Shown here: piece by piece, positions 17,027-25,893 of the stretch
How positions within the stretch are numbered: the stretch's first letter is position 1
Layout of the letters: each line of letters begins with the position of its first letter
Source: Afifellaceae bacterium
GTDB taxonomy: Bacteria; Pseudomonadota; Alphaproteobacteria; Rhizobiales; Afifellaceae
Assembly: GCA_028281235.1 (NCBI GenBank)
Contig: JANQKG010000024.1
Coordinates: 145,873-209,872 of the forward strand
Direction: 5' to 3'
DNA: 64,000 bases
Position numbers and translations under genes: made by a program
The notes under the pieces: model-generated
Databases searched by the model: none
Seen by the model: only the letters and a program-made list of their open reading frames with translations
Told to the model about the DNA's origin: nothing

Positions 17027-17509
17027 ATGCGTAAGACGCTCATCGCAGCCGCCTTCGCGCTCGCCTTTGCAGGCAGCGCCCAGGCCGGCAACATCGTAGA
17101 GACCGCGCAGCAGGCCGGCTCGTTCAACACGCTGCTCGCCGCTGCGCAGGCTGCCGGCCTCGCCGAGACGCTCGCCACCGGGCAGAACCTCACCGTATTT
17201 GCGCCGACCGACGAGGCGTTTGCCGCGCTGCCCGCCGGCACGGTGGAATCGCTTCTGAAGCCGGAGAACAAGGATCAACTCGTCGCGATCCTCTCCTATC
17301 ACGTGCTGCCGCGGGAGCTCGCCTCCAACATGTTGCCCGGCCGCACCATCCATGTGCGCACGGTCAAATCCGGCGGTGACCGCTTGCTGGCCGTTTCGAA
17401 GTCCAGTTCGGGCGTCACGGTCGACGAAGCCAACGTGATCACCGCGGATGTGCGCGCCGACAACGGCATCATCCACGTGATCGACAAGGTGATGCTGCCG
17501 TCGAGCTGA
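17027..17509 (+). CDS. Secreted fasciclin (FAS1) domain protein
   Basis: A 160-residue exported protein: signal peptide MRKTLIAAAFALAFAGSAQA, then one complete FAS1 domain. FAS1 signatures are NLTVFAPTDEAFAALPAGT (H1 box) and GIIHVIDKVMLPSS (H2 box), with the YHVLPRE central motif. Such single-domain proteins are periplasmic or extracellular, with adhesion or unknown roles. Ribosome site GGGAG precedes the ATG. It stands alone, followed by a GC hairpin and inverted repeats. Confidence 0.93.
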   Translation: MRKTLIAAAFALAFAGSAQAGNIVETAQQAGSFNTLLAAAQAAGLAETLATGQNLTVFAPTDEAFAALPAGTVESLLKPENKDQLVAILSYHVLPRELASNMLPGRTIHVRTVKSGGDRLLAVSKSSSGVTVDEANVITADVRADNGIIHVIDKVMLPSS

Positions 17510-17527
17510 CCGCGACGGCGAATGAAA

Positions 17528-17555
17528 GGGGCGCCGTGCCGCGGCATCGCGCCCC
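17528..17555 (+). terminator. GC-rich hairpin after the fasciclin gene
   Basis: Arms GGGGCGC and GCGCCCC around a 14-nt loop, 19 bp after the stop. There is no T-run, so Rho-independent function is uncertain. Confidence 0.4.
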
Positions 17556-17600
17556 CGCCCTCTCTGCCCGCATCGCGCAGATGATGGCGCGGGCCGTTTC

Positions 17601-17642
17601 TAGAGCGTCTTCGCGTTCCGCCCAAATCGCTCTGACGCTCTA
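17601..17642. repeat. TAGAGCGTC...GACGCTCTA inverted repeat
   Basis: Nine-base arms separated by 24 bp, lying 11 bp from a copy of the 49-bp repeat. A related GAGCGTTG...CAACGCTC pair lies next to another copy at 34126-34166, so the two palindrome types travel together. Confidence 0.6.
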
Positions 17643-17653
17643 ACTTTTTGTTG

Positions 17654-17702
17654 GAGCATGATCTTATCCGAAAACCGGTGTCCACTTTTCGGGATCATGC
17701 TC
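17654..17702. repeat. Dispersed 49-bp palindromic repeat, copy 2
   Basis: Arms GAGCATGATC/GATCATGCTC, one base different from copy 1 in the centre (GTGTCC for GTGCCC). Its edge forms the TAG stop of the minus-strand SO2930-type cytochrome gene. Confidence 0.9.
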
Positions 17703-18772
17703 TATTCAGCGCAGGCGCCCGGGATCGAGGCGACCCAGTCGCGAAGCAATGCGATCGCCCTGTCGTGCGGCAGAGATCGCCCGATCTCCGGCATCCGCTC
17801 GTCGGGTGCCGTCGTCGTTACACGGTGGATGAGGATCGACTCGTCCGGTTTGCCTGGGACGATGGAGAAACGGTGTCCGCCGGTTCCACGGCCTGCAGCG
17901 ACCGGCGGCTTACAGACGCCGAGACGCCACGCCGGATGGTCTCCGGCATCGAGCCACAAGGCCGACATGTCCGCTGCGCCGTCGGCATTGTGGCAGTGCC
18001 CGCAATTGATATCGAGATAGGCGCGCGCCTTGGCGGAGACGTCCTGTGAGCCCCAGCCGACAGTTGGCGGCAGTGAATCGATATCCGCTTCGCTGCTGAG
18101 AAGGCCTGCGCGCCGCCAAGCGGCGAGCTGCGTCTCGCCGCCGTCGGGCCGGGCATTCAGATGTCTCGGCTTCAGCCCGATCGGCACGAGGGCACGGCTT
18201 GATTGATCCACGACATGACAGGACGCGCATTCGTTGCGCGTCGGCATGACATAGGGAAACGAGACCGCCGCGCCATCGTCATCGATCAGCGTCAGGGGTA
18301 TCACGTCGCCGATAATGTGAAGCCTTGCCTCGTCTTCGTGCCAGCGGTACGGCACCGCCTCCCATCCGCCCGGCTGCTTGACGAGGATGCGCGTCTCAAG
18401 CAATTCGAGCCGCTCGCGCTTGAGCGCATCCAGGTCGCCGTTCCACCGAGCATTTGTCAGGAAGCCAGCCTCGCTCTTCAGATAGAAGAACGTCTTTGAG
18501 ATAATTGTTCCCACCGGGAAGACGAGCCCGCCATCTTCAAGCTGCACTTTCTGGTCGGGCGGAATCCAAACGGTACGCAGCTTGCTGGCGTGGTCGGAGA
18601 AGAGCTCGATCGCCAAATCGTAGAACGTCACGTCCGGCCCGAGCGTGAGCCGACCGTCCTCAACGGAAACAGCGCCCCACGCGCTCAGACGGGCGGGGTA
18701 GTCGCCACCGGCAAATGACCGCACCTCGCGCGTGTGCGGGTCCGCCGCCGTAAGCCCCAATACGATCAGCAA
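17702..18772 (-). CDS. SO2930-family dihaem c-type cytochrome
   Basis: About 356 residues with two haem-binding CxxCH motifs: CASCH at residues 182-186 and CGHCH at 257-261. The C-terminus LLRDWVASIPGACAE is cytochrome-like. Residue pattern and length match the SO2930 family of periplasmic electron-transfer proteins of unknown role. Start: TTG at 18772 is the only standard start and leaves a shortened signal peptide. The same frame continues upstream as RVSARRLSKGAFLLGTALG, a convincing signal-peptide N-region, back to a CTG at 18838 overlapping the TGA of the preceding gene. The true start may therefore be that CTG. Stop TAG is formed by a palindromic repeat. Confidence 0.85.
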   Translation of the reverse strand: MLIVLGLTAADPHTREVRSFAGGDYPARLSAWGAVSVEDGRLTLGPDVTFYDLAIELFSDHASKLRTVWIPPDQKVQLEDGGLVFPVGTIISKTFFYLKSEAGFLTNARWNGDLDALKRERLELLETRILVKQPGGWEAVPYRWHEDEARLHIIGDVIPLTLIDDDGAAVSFPYVMPTRNECASCHVVDQSSRALVPIGLKPRHLNARPDGGETQLAAWRRAGLLSSEADIDSLPPTVGWGSQDVSAKARAYLDINCGHCHNADGAADMSALWLDAGDHPAWRLGVCKPPVAAGRGTGGHRFSIVPGKPDESILIHRVTTTAPDERMPEIGRSLPHDRAIALLRDWVASIPGACAE

Positions 18773-18834
18773 AAGCCCCAGAGCCGTGCCCAGAAGGAAG
18801 GCGCCCTTGGAGAGGCGGCGCGCGGAAACGCGTA

Positions 18835-20043
18835 TCAGTTGCCCAGCTCCACCGGCATCAGCGACGGCAGCAAACAGCGGTGCACCTCAGCATCGACCAC
18901 AACGTCGCGATAGCCGTTGAGCGCATCGACGGATACGATACCGGCGTCCTCATCGCCGAGGCATATCCTTGCATCGGCGACGCTCTTGTCCGGATTGACC
19001 GCGCCGTCCCACACAACCTCCGGCAGGCGTCCCGAAGCCGCGAAGACGGTCCGGCGGACCTCTTCCAATCCGGGGAAGGTGGGCGCTTCGCCACCGCCAT
19101 CGTAGCTGTTTTGATGGATGGCGATACGCTCCGGGTAGGGATCGAAGACCGGTACGATCTCTCTGTCACCCGTATAAGGCAACAAATGATGACTCATGAT
19201 GAAGACGCTCGCCGTGTCGTTATCGACGAAGCGATTGCCGAATATCTCGATCTCATCGATGGAATTGATCACAACGCCCGCGCCGGCAGGGAGCTCGGAA
19301 GCGGTGGTGCCCGATGTCGCGAAATTGGGCAGGTTGTTGGTGACGAGATCGTTCTCGAAGACGCGAATGCTGCGGCCGTTCAGCTTCAGATACGGCATGT
19401 TGAGGATCTCGATCCCGGCGGTGTTGTTCTCAGCCCAATTGCCGTAGGTGTCGACATTGACGCTGTTCTCGATCTCAATGCCCGCGACATTGCTGCGCAC
19501 AATGTTGTTGCGGATCACCACATTCCTCGACTGACCGACATAGATGCCGGCATCGGACGCGCCGATCGCCACAGAATCCTCAACCAGCACGTTTCTCGAC
19601 CGCACCGGAAAAATCCCGTAGCCGCCATTGGTGGCTTTCGGCCCGTCCGTCCATTCCACGCGCACGCGGCGCACAGTGACATTCTTCGAACGCCTGATCT
19701 TCAAGCTGTCGCCCGGCACGTCCTCAATGGCCAGGTCTTCGATCAGAAAGTCATCGGCATTGACGACGATCCCGTCGGTGCCGGCGACCTGATTGCGAAA
19801 CGAAAGGACAGTCTTGTCGATGCCGGCTCCGCGTATCGTCACGCCGCGCGTTTTCAACGTGAGGGGCCGGTCGAATTCGTATACGCCCTCTTCAATCGTG
19901 ATCACATCGCCGGGCTTCGCCGATTCAAAAGCCAAGCGAACGTTTTCCGTTGCGGTCAGGGCAAGAGCCTGGCAGCCATAAAACGCCGACAGGACCGCAA
20001 GGCCGAACGCCGTCCTTCGGCCGAGAATTCTCAGACACATCAT
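18835..20043 (-). CDS. Exported parallel beta-helix repeat protein (paired with SO2930-type cytochrome)
   Basis: A 402-residue protein with an N-terminal signal sequence (FGLAVLSAFYGCQALA) followed by right-handed beta-helix repeats: recurrent VxIRxN/VxVEDS turns such as NVVIRNNIVRSNVAGIEIEN and DEIEIFGNRFVDN. The fold is that of NosD/pectate-lyase-like PbH1 proteins. The next gene is the dihaem cytochrome, overlapping or directly adjacent; this pair recurs together in other proteobacteria from general knowledge of the SO2929/SO2930 families. A metal- or polysaccharide-related periplasmic role is possible, but the function is unknown. Confidence 0.85.
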   Translation of the reverse strand: MMCLRILGRRTAFGLAVLSAFYGCQALALTATENVRLAFESAKPGDVITIEEGVYEFDRPLTLKTRGVTIRGAGIDKTVLSFRNQVAGTDGIVVNADDFLIEDLAIEDVPGDSLKIRRSKNVTVRRVRVEWTDGPKATNGGYGIFPVRSRNVLVEDSVAIGASDAGIYVGQSRNVVIRNNIVRSNVAGIEIENSVNVDTYGNWAENNTAGIEILNMPYLKLNGRSIRVFENDLVTNNLPNFATSGTTASELPAGAGVVINSIDEIEIFGNRFVDNDTASVFIMSHHLLPYTGDREIVPVFDPYPERIAIHQNSYDGGGEAPTFPGLEEVRRTVFAASGRLPEVVWDGAVNPDKSVADARICLGDEDAGIVSVDALNGYRDVVVDAEVHRCLLPSLMPVELGN

Positions 20044-20265
20044 AGGCTACCTAGCAATCCGACGGTAAAAAGCTGCCGCCGCTCGACCCGCATCGGATGT
20101 TACTGGCGTGATCGCATCCGTTCAATGCCGTATCCTCGTTCAGGACATGCGACACGCTGGCGACCGCCGCCGCATCGGGAGGAGTCGCCGTCCGACTCAC
20201 CCGCTAAGGCACGCGACACGGTTCATGACGTGCCCGAGCACCTTCCCGTTGGAGCAGCCTACGGC

Positions 20266-21288
20266 CTATGCCGTGGCATCGCGCCAGCCCCAGGCATCGG
20301 CAAGCGCCAGGCATTCCTTCCAATGAACGACGGCGCCGGTCGTGCTGACGCCACGTAAAGACGCCGCGGCGGATGCGTGCGCAAGGCCGACAGCGTCCTC
20401 CACTGTCCAGCCCTTTTGCAGCGCGTAGACGGCGCCGGCGGCAAACGCGTCGCCGGCGCCGTTGGCGCCGACGATCTCCGCCTCAGGCACGCGGACGGAG
20501 GGCTTGGTGAGTACATCGCCGGACCGCGTCACGGCGATCGCGGCGCCGGGAAAGTGCACCATCAGCACGTCCATGGAGCCGTCGGCCAAGACGGCCAAGG
20601 CCGCGTCGCGGCAGGCGGCCACGTCGGTTCCCTCCTCCGTGCTCACCGCGCGGCCGGCAATGGCGCCGATCTCCACATCGTTGATCACGAGAAGATCGAG
20701 ATAGGGCAGGCAGGGCCGGGTCAGACGCGCAATCGTCTCCGCGGCCACAGAGGCCAGTTCCATATTGGTCTGCAGGCCCGCCTGGCGCGCCTTCTTCAAG
20801 ACGGCGACCCAGCCGTTCGGCTCGTCCGCCCATGGGGCATCCATCACGGCGTGGACGCCGGGCAGTCCCAGATGCAGAAGCCGCGCGCTCGTCGGCACGA
20901 AGTCGAACGTATCGGGCGTCAGCGCCTTGTTGGTGCCGCTGAAGAAGATGTGCGTGCGCCGACCGGTCGCCTGCGAGGAGTAGCAATCCGTGTAATTGGT
21001 CCGCACGTCCGTCGCGATGCGCAACTGATCGTGCTTCACGCCATGCGCCTTGGCCTCGGCGAGCAGCAGGCGGCCATCCTCATCGTCGCCGACGACGCCG
21101 ATCGTCTCGACGAAGAAATCCGGATCGAGCCGCTTCAGATCGATCGCCATGTTGCACGCGGAGCCGCCACCGGCGCGCTCCTCAGAGGCGATCTCCGCGA
21201 TGCCGTCTTCCGCCGGCCAGTGATCGACCATTTTGTTGTGGTCGCAGCACCAGGTGCCGCCGGTTACAACCCCTTGCCGCTCCGCCAT
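20266..21288 (-). CDS. PfkB-family sugar kinase
   Basis: A 340-residue ribokinase-fold kinase. It shows the first signature GGGSACNMAIDLKRL and the second signature IVGANGAGDAFAAGAVYAL, which holds the catalytic Asp and anion hole. Members phosphorylate sugars or nucleosides with ATP. It starts 3 bp after an aldolase-like gene that follows an ABC sugar importer, so it likely phosphorylates the imported sugar or a derivative for aldol cleavage (inference). The signature has GANGAGD where many members have a longer DTTGAGD; the catalytic GAGD core is intact. Confidence 0.88.
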   Translation of the reverse strand: MAERQGVVTGGTWCCDHNKMVDHWPAEDGIAEIASEERAGGGSACNMAIDLKRLDPDFFVETIGVVGDDEDGRLLLAEAKAHGVKHDQLRIATDVRTNYTDCYSSQATGRRTHIFFSGTNKALTPDTFDFVPTSARLLHLGLPGVHAVMDAPWADEPNGWVAVLKKARQAGLQTNMELASVAAETIARLTRPCLPYLDLLVINDVEIGAIAGRAVSTEEGTDVAACRDAALAVLADGSMDVLMVHFPGAAIAVTRSGDVLTKPSVRVPEAEIVGANGAGDAFAAGAVYALQKGWTVEDAVGLAHASAAASLRGVSTTGAVVHWKECLALADAWGWRDATA

Positions 21289-21291
21289 CGC

Positions 21292-22299
21292 TCACGCCTC
21301 GGCCTTAAGCACCGCCTCCGTGACCTGGCTATCCTCGTCAAGCGAGCGGCGCGCGATGATGCCGGCCTTTGAGAGCGTGTCGTGATAGGCCGCGACAGCC
21401 TCCGTCGGCGACACCTCGCCCTCCACCACGCGGCGCATCGTGCGAACGATCTCCGTCGGCGATTCAGCGAACCAGACCTTGCGACCGAAAAGCGCGACGC
21501 GCGCGCCGTGGCGCTCCGCCTGGGCCACAAGCTCCATGGTGTCGCGCGTGGTGCCGGCCGCGCCGCCGAGGATACCGACGATCAGGTTCTCAGGATCGAA
21601 GGACGCCAGCTCCTCCATGGCGCGCGCGCCGTTGAACGTCATCTTCAGGAAGAGCGGCCGGTCTGCCGCTGCAACGCCGGCCAGGCAACGGGCGATGGCG
21701 TCGTTGACGTAGGCGCCGAGATCGGCATCGCCGGTCTCAATCGGGAAGGCCGGATTGAAGACCTCCAGAAAGTGCCGAATGCCCACCTCCGACGCCTCGT
21801 CGCGAAAGGCCGCGTAGGCATCGAGCGTTTCCACGTCCTGGTCGAGGTCGTTATAGAACGTGATGGCGTAAAGCCCGAGATCGGCGACGGCGCGGGCGCG
21901 ATCGAGGCGAGCGGTACGAAAGGGCTCAGCCGGAGACGCGCGATAGGTGGCGCCGCGATGGCTCCAAATGTCGGTGGCGTCGTTCAGCCTGACCGCCGGC
22001 GTGACGCGCGTATCAGCGTACGTGCCGTTATCGGTCAGGACCTCAGCGGATGAGACGGAGGTCAGCATGATGTCGACGAGACCCGATTCCGTCATCTCGC
22101 GCATTCCGGCGCGATATTCGGCGATCGGCCGCATGCGGTCGGTCGGCTGGTTGTTGTCGTCATAATGCGGGCCAGGCGCACTGGCGCCGAGCGCCATGTC
22201 GCCGTCCTTGGCGTCGGCGATGATGAAGTCGGTCGGCTTGTAGGCTCCGTCCCGGATTCGGGCGAGCTTCTCATCTAAGGATCTTGGGGAGGACGTCAT
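21292..22299 (-). CDS. TIM-barrel aldolase-like protein, function unassigned
   Basis: A 335-residue cytoplasmic protein. The pattern suggests a class I aldolase-type barrel: a strand with lysine (RPLFLKMTFNGARAMEEL), then LIVGILGGAAGTTRDTMEL, then RVALFGRKVWFAE, which resembles the phosphate-binding end of LacD/YihT-type aldolases. I cannot name a specific family. The N-terminal part (DFIIADAKDGDMALG) resembles barrel strand 1. It directly precedes the PfkB kinase, so kinase plus aldolase would mirror the logic of tagatose or sulfofructose phosphate breakdown. The Lys would be the Schiff-base candidate; this is inference. Confidence 0.65.
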   Translation of the reverse strand: MTSSPRSLDEKLARIRDGAYKPTDFIIADAKDGDMALGASAPGPHYDDNNQPTDRMRPIAEYRAGMREMTESGLVDIMLTSVSSAEVLTDNGTYADTRVTPAVRLNDATDIWSHRGATYRASPAEPFRTARLDRARAVADLGLYAITFYNDLDQDVETLDAYAAFRDEASEVGIRHFLEVFNPAFPIETGDADLGAYVNDAIARCLAGVAAADRPLFLKMTFNGARAMEELASFDPENLIVGILGGAAGTTRDTMELVAQAERHGARVALFGRKVWFAESPTEIVRTMRRVVEGEVSPTEAVAAYHDTLSKAGIIARRSLDEDSQVTEAVLKAEA

Positions 22300-22380
22300 A
22301 ATGCGTGTTTTGCTCTTTCCTGCGCGCGTGCTTGGTGTTGGACGATAGGTTCTAACTCAGACAAGTTTTGCGGATCGCGC

Positions 22381-23244
22381 CTAACCCTTGACTGCGCCGA
22401 GGGTCAGGCCGCGCACGATGTAGCGCTGCGCGATGATGGCGATCAGCACCGGCGGTACCATCACCGTCATGGCGCGCACGCCCATGAACCAGAATTGGAC
22501 GCCGCGCGTGTCGACCGCGCCGGCAATGTGCACGGGGACGGTGATCGCCTTGTCGCTGCCCAGCGTCACGGCAAAGAGGAACTCGTTCCAGGTAAAAGCA
22601 AAGATGATGAGGCCGGTCGCCGCCATAGAGGGTGCGGCAAGCGGCAGCGCGACGCGCCAGAACGCGCCAAAGTAACCGGCGCCGTCGACGAAGGCGGCTT
22701 CTTCCAACTCGGCGGGAAGGTCGAGGAAGGTCTGGCGCATGATCACCACCACGAAGGGCAGCACGAACGTGGCGTTGATCAGGATCAGCGACAGATGCGT
22801 ATCGAGCAGGCCGAGGGTGCGCATCAGCAAATAGAACGGAACGACGGTAGCGACCGGCGGCAGCACACGCTGCGACAGGAACCAGATCGTGATGTCGCGA
22901 TTCTTCCATCGCACGAAGCGGAACCGCGCCACGGCATAGGCTGCGGGCGTGCCCAGCACGATGGCGAGGACGGAGGCGCTGACGGCAATGATCGTGCTGT
23001 TGGCGAGCGACTGCACCGTCTCCGGCGTGCTCCACTGATCGATCCAATTGCCCAGCGTCGGCTGGAAGTTGACCCAGGGGATGCCGAAGCCGGCAACGGT
23101 GAACGTGTCGAGCGGATTTCTGAGCGATTGCGAGAACGCCCAGTAGATCGGGAAGATGAAGATGATGGCGATGGCGATGGCCAGAAGCGAAAGCCCCGTG
23201 TCCGTCAGCACCGTTCCGAGCGAGCGCTGGTTGTTGTTAGTCAT
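22381..23244 (-). CDS. ABC sugar transporter permease (MalG-type)
   Basis: A 287-residue inner-membrane subunit of a carbohydrate-uptake CUT1-type importer. It has six hydrophobic segments and the EAA-loop ELEEAAFVDGAGYFGAFWRVALPL that contacts the ATPase, ending GLTLGAVKG as typical for MalG homologues. The start overlaps the MalF-type gene by 8 bp. GGGAG precedes the ATG. There is no ATPase gene in this cluster. Confidence 0.93.
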   Translation of the reverse strand: MTNNNQRSLGTVLTDTGLSLLAIAIAIIFIFPIYWAFSQSLRNPLDTFTVAGFGIPWVNFQPTLGNWIDQWSTPETVQSLANSTIIAVSASVLAIVLGTPAAYAVARFRFVRWKNRDITIWFLSQRVLPPVATVVPFYLLMRTLGLLDTHLSLILINATFVLPFVVVIMRQTFLDLPAELEEAAFVDGAGYFGAFWRVALPLAAPSMAATGLIIFAFTWNEFLFAVTLGSDKAITVPVHIAGAVDTRGVQFWFMGVRAMTVMVPPVLIAIIAQRYIVRGLTLGAVKG

Positions 23245-24184
23245 AGGTCTCCCTCAGCCGGCGGAAGAACAGAATGACGATGATCATGGTCACCACGAGC
23301 AGCCCGTAGGCCATGGCGCTGGCATAGCCGAGATCGAAGAAGCGCAGGCCGGTTCGGAAAGCCAGCAACGAGTACGGCTGCGTCGCCACGCCGGGCCCGC
23401 CGCCGGTCATGGCAAAGGGGATATCGAAGAGCTTCAGCGCCTCGGCCAATCGCAACAGAAGCACGATGATGATGGTCGGTTGCAGCACCGGCACCAGCAC
23501 GTTGGTGAACAATTGCCATGGCCCGGCACCGTCGACCCGCGCCGCTTCGTAGAGCTCGTCGGGCACGCCTTGCAGTGCAGCAAGGATCACCAGAAAGCAG
23601 AACGGCGTCCACTGCCAGATATCGACCAAAATGACGGAGAAGAGCGCCCAATTGGGATCGGACAGAAACGGAATCCCGGTCCATCCGAGCGGGCCGCCTT
23701 CCTCGTAGAAGATTGTGAAGAACGTGTAGCCGATGGCCAGCGGTGTCGCGAAGATCGGCAGGATCATCGTGGCGCGCAGCACCGGTCTCCCGAATATGTG
23801 GCGATTGAACAGAAGCGCCAGTAGGAAGCCGAAGGCCAACTCCAGCGGTACCGCCACAAAGACAAAGGTCGCCGTGACCTTCACGGCCTCAAAAAGCTGC
23901 GGATCGTTGAAGAGCCGCTTGAAGTTCGTGCCGCCGACGAAGGTGGAGGTGCTCACCTGATTCTTGACCACCACGTTCTTCATGCGTGGATTGCCTTTGG
24001 AATCGAGAACAGGCTGACCCTGGTCGTCGAGGCGCGGCTCCTTGTAGCGGGTGATCTCGACCTTCTGCTCAATCTTGTAGAAGGCGAGGTAGAGCGAGTA
24101 GCCGAGCGGGAAGATGGTGAACGCCAGCACCCAGATCACGGCCGGGGCCAGGAACACGAAACGGATTCGGCTGGTCCAGCGCAT
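23237..24184 (-). CDS. ABC sugar transporter permease (MalF-type)
   Basis: A 315-residue permease partner with the EAA motif ELYEAARVDGAGPWQLFTNVLVP. Six or so membrane segments are visible. The periplasmic loop after TM1 is extended, with a charged stretch ITRYKEPRLDDQGQPVLDSK. It lies between the binding protein (63 bp upstream) and the MalG-type gene (8-bp overlap). Confidence 0.93.
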   Translation of the reverse strand: MRWTSRIRFVFLAPAVIWVLAFTIFPLGYSLYLAFYKIEQKVEITRYKEPRLDDQGQPVLDSKGNPRMKNVVVKNQVSTSTFVGGTNFKRLFNDPQLFEAVKVTATFVFVAVPLELAFGFLLALLFNRHIFGRPVLRATMILPIFATPLAIGYTFFTIFYEEGGPLGWTGIPFLSDPNWALFSVILVDIWQWTPFCFLVILAALQGVPDELYEAARVDGAGPWQLFTNVLVPVLQPTIIIVLLLRLAEALKLFDIPFAMTGGGPGVATQPYSLLAFRTGLRFFDLGYASAMAYGLLVVTMIIVILFFRRLRETYD

Positions 24185-24246
24185 GGTTCTTCCGCCGGGA
24201 GGGGTGGCCGAGGCGCGTGCGCCCCGGCCGTTGGTTTATGCGTTGC

Positions 24247-25893
24247 TTACGGCGAATAGCCGATAGCGGCTTGATAGTCGGCCTTCTGCTTGTCGCGACC
24301 GATACGATCGGTGACCTGCTCCCAGGCGGTCGCCGTGTCGTTCAGCGCTTCCTCAGCAGACTTCGCGCCACTCATTGCGGCGGAGAGGTTCTTGTCGAGG
24401 ATGTCCCAATACTCAAACGAGCCGGGGATACGCAGATAGGTCAGGCTGGTCTCGGCATAGAAGAGATCACGATACGCCTTGGTGTAGGTCCGCGCATCGT
24501 TCTCATCCCAACCGGCCGCGATGTAGTCCTCAATCTTGGCCGTGCCGCCATCCTCCTCCAGGAACTGGTAGGAGAAGCCAGGGTCAACGCCGTCCCAGCC
24601 GACCGTCGCCATCAGCGAGGACACCGGCTTGATCGCCATCAGCGACAGGAACGAATAGACCGCTTCAGGATTGGCGGAGAAGTTGGAGATGACGCCATGC
24701 CAGGAGCCACCCGTCGTGTTGCCGATCTGCCGTGGCTCGTCGAGCGACACGAATTCCTGCTTCTCGAAATCGTAGTACTCGTCTGACGAGGGCAGCATAG
24801 CGGCGGCGCATTTGCCACGCACCTTGGAGCGGCTCTCATCCTGGCACAGCGCGCCAACGTCGCCCCATGAGAAGACGAAGATGGCCTTGCCGCGCAGGAA
24901 GTAGTCCCACGCCTCGCCGAGCGACCAGCCGACTTGCGCGGACGGGCCGGTCTCATGCAGCTCCAGCAAGAACTCCAGCGCCTTCATGTGACCCGGGCTG
25001 TTGATCAGCGGCGTCATGTCCTCCGGATCGAACCAGTAGACGTTCTGCGTGCGCGTCACCTTGTCGCCCGGATTGATGACGAAGGGAGCCGACAGCGACT
25101 GGAAGTGATAGTGACCCTGCTCGCCGACCTTCAGATGCAGCACCGTGCCGCTGTCGGGATCGGGGTCATTGTCGTCCCAGTTCTTGCCGTTGAAATATTT
25201 GGAGATGTCGAGGAGCTGCTGCCAGGTGGCCGGCGGATTGGGCATGTCGTAGCCGAACTCCGCCTTGAAGCCGGCCTGATGCTCCGCATTCTCCAGCATG
25301 TCGTTGCGATAATAGAGCACCTGGCCGTCGCCATCATTGAGCACGCCGTAGCCGACGCCCTCCCAGGTATGCAGCGCCTTCAGCGACGGCGGCATGCTGT
25401 CATAGGTCCATTGCGGATATTCATCCGACGCCAGGAAATCGTCGATCGGGAAGCCGTAACCGGCCGGGACGATGTCGCCGTACCAGAAAGCGCCGACCAT
25501 GAAAGCGTCGTACTGGCCGGTGCCGTTCCTGAGGTCGAGCATCATCTTGGTGTAGTGCTCGGCAAACGGCAGTTCGACGATATTGACCTTGCCGCCGGAG
25601 AGTTCCTCCCAGATCGGGCGGAACTGATAGAGCGGTCCGCTGATGCCGCCCTTCGGACCGGCGCCGTTCACCGTCACGGTGATGGTGACGTCCTCAAAGG
25701 GCTTCTCGTCCGGCCCGAAGATGGTGCCGAGCTCCTCGCGGGTCGTCTCGATGACGGCGTTGTTATAGGCCTCGCCGAGCTTCAGGAGGACGGTGCCATC
25801 GTCCTTCCACTCGACATTTTGCGCCATCGCCGGGGTCGCCGCCAATCCAGCGAGGGCCAGCGCGGCCGTTACTGTTCTCGCGCTCAAGCGCAT
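24247..25893 (-). CDS. ABC transporter extracellular solute-binding protein (large type)
   Basis: A 548-residue periplasmic sugar-binding protein, larger than the usual 420. The ATG at 25893 gives signal peptide MRLSARTVTAALALAGLAATPAMA with GGGAGG upstream; the frame's Arg-rich extension to 26082 is discarded. Typical solute-binding features are VNIVELPFAEHYTKMMLDLRNG, VLYYRNDMLENAE and a C-terminal region with repeated Trp/Tyr. The size and sequence resemble CUT1 receptors found beside PfkB and aldolase genes in Rhizobiales. It is the first gene of the importer-kinase-aldolase operon. Ligand unknown. Confidence 0.92.
   Translation of the reverse strand: MRLSARTVTAALALAGLAATPAMAQNVEWKDDGTVLLKLGEAYNNAVIETTREELGTIFGPDEKPFEDVTITVTVNGAGPKGGISGPLYQFRPIWEELSGGKVNIVELPFAEHYTKMMLDLRNGTGQYDAFMVGAFWYGDIVPAGYGFPIDDFLASDEYPQWTYDSMPPSLKALHTWEGVGYGVLNDGDGQVLYYRNDMLENAEHQAGFKAEFGYDMPNPPATWQQLLDISKYFNGKNWDDNDPDPDSGTVLHLKVGEQGHYHFQSLSAPFVINPGDKVTRTQNVYWFDPEDMTPLINSPGHMKALEFLLELHETGPSAQVGWSLGEAWDYFLRGKAIFVFSWGDVGALCQDESRSKVRGKCAAAMLPSSDEYYDFEKQEFVSLDEPRQIGNTTGGSWHGVISNFSANPEAVYSFLSLMAIKPVSSLMATVGWDGVDPGFSYQFLEEDGGTAKIEDYIAAGWDENDARTYTKAYRDLFYAETSLTYLRIPGSFEYWDILDKNLSAAMSGAKSAEEALNDTATAWEQVTDRIGRDKQKADYQAAIGYSP

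Noticed and set aside
18880..20358. 492-codon plus-strand open frame opposite the beta-helix gene
   Set aside because: Shadow frame; the minus strand shows signal peptide and beta-helix repeats.
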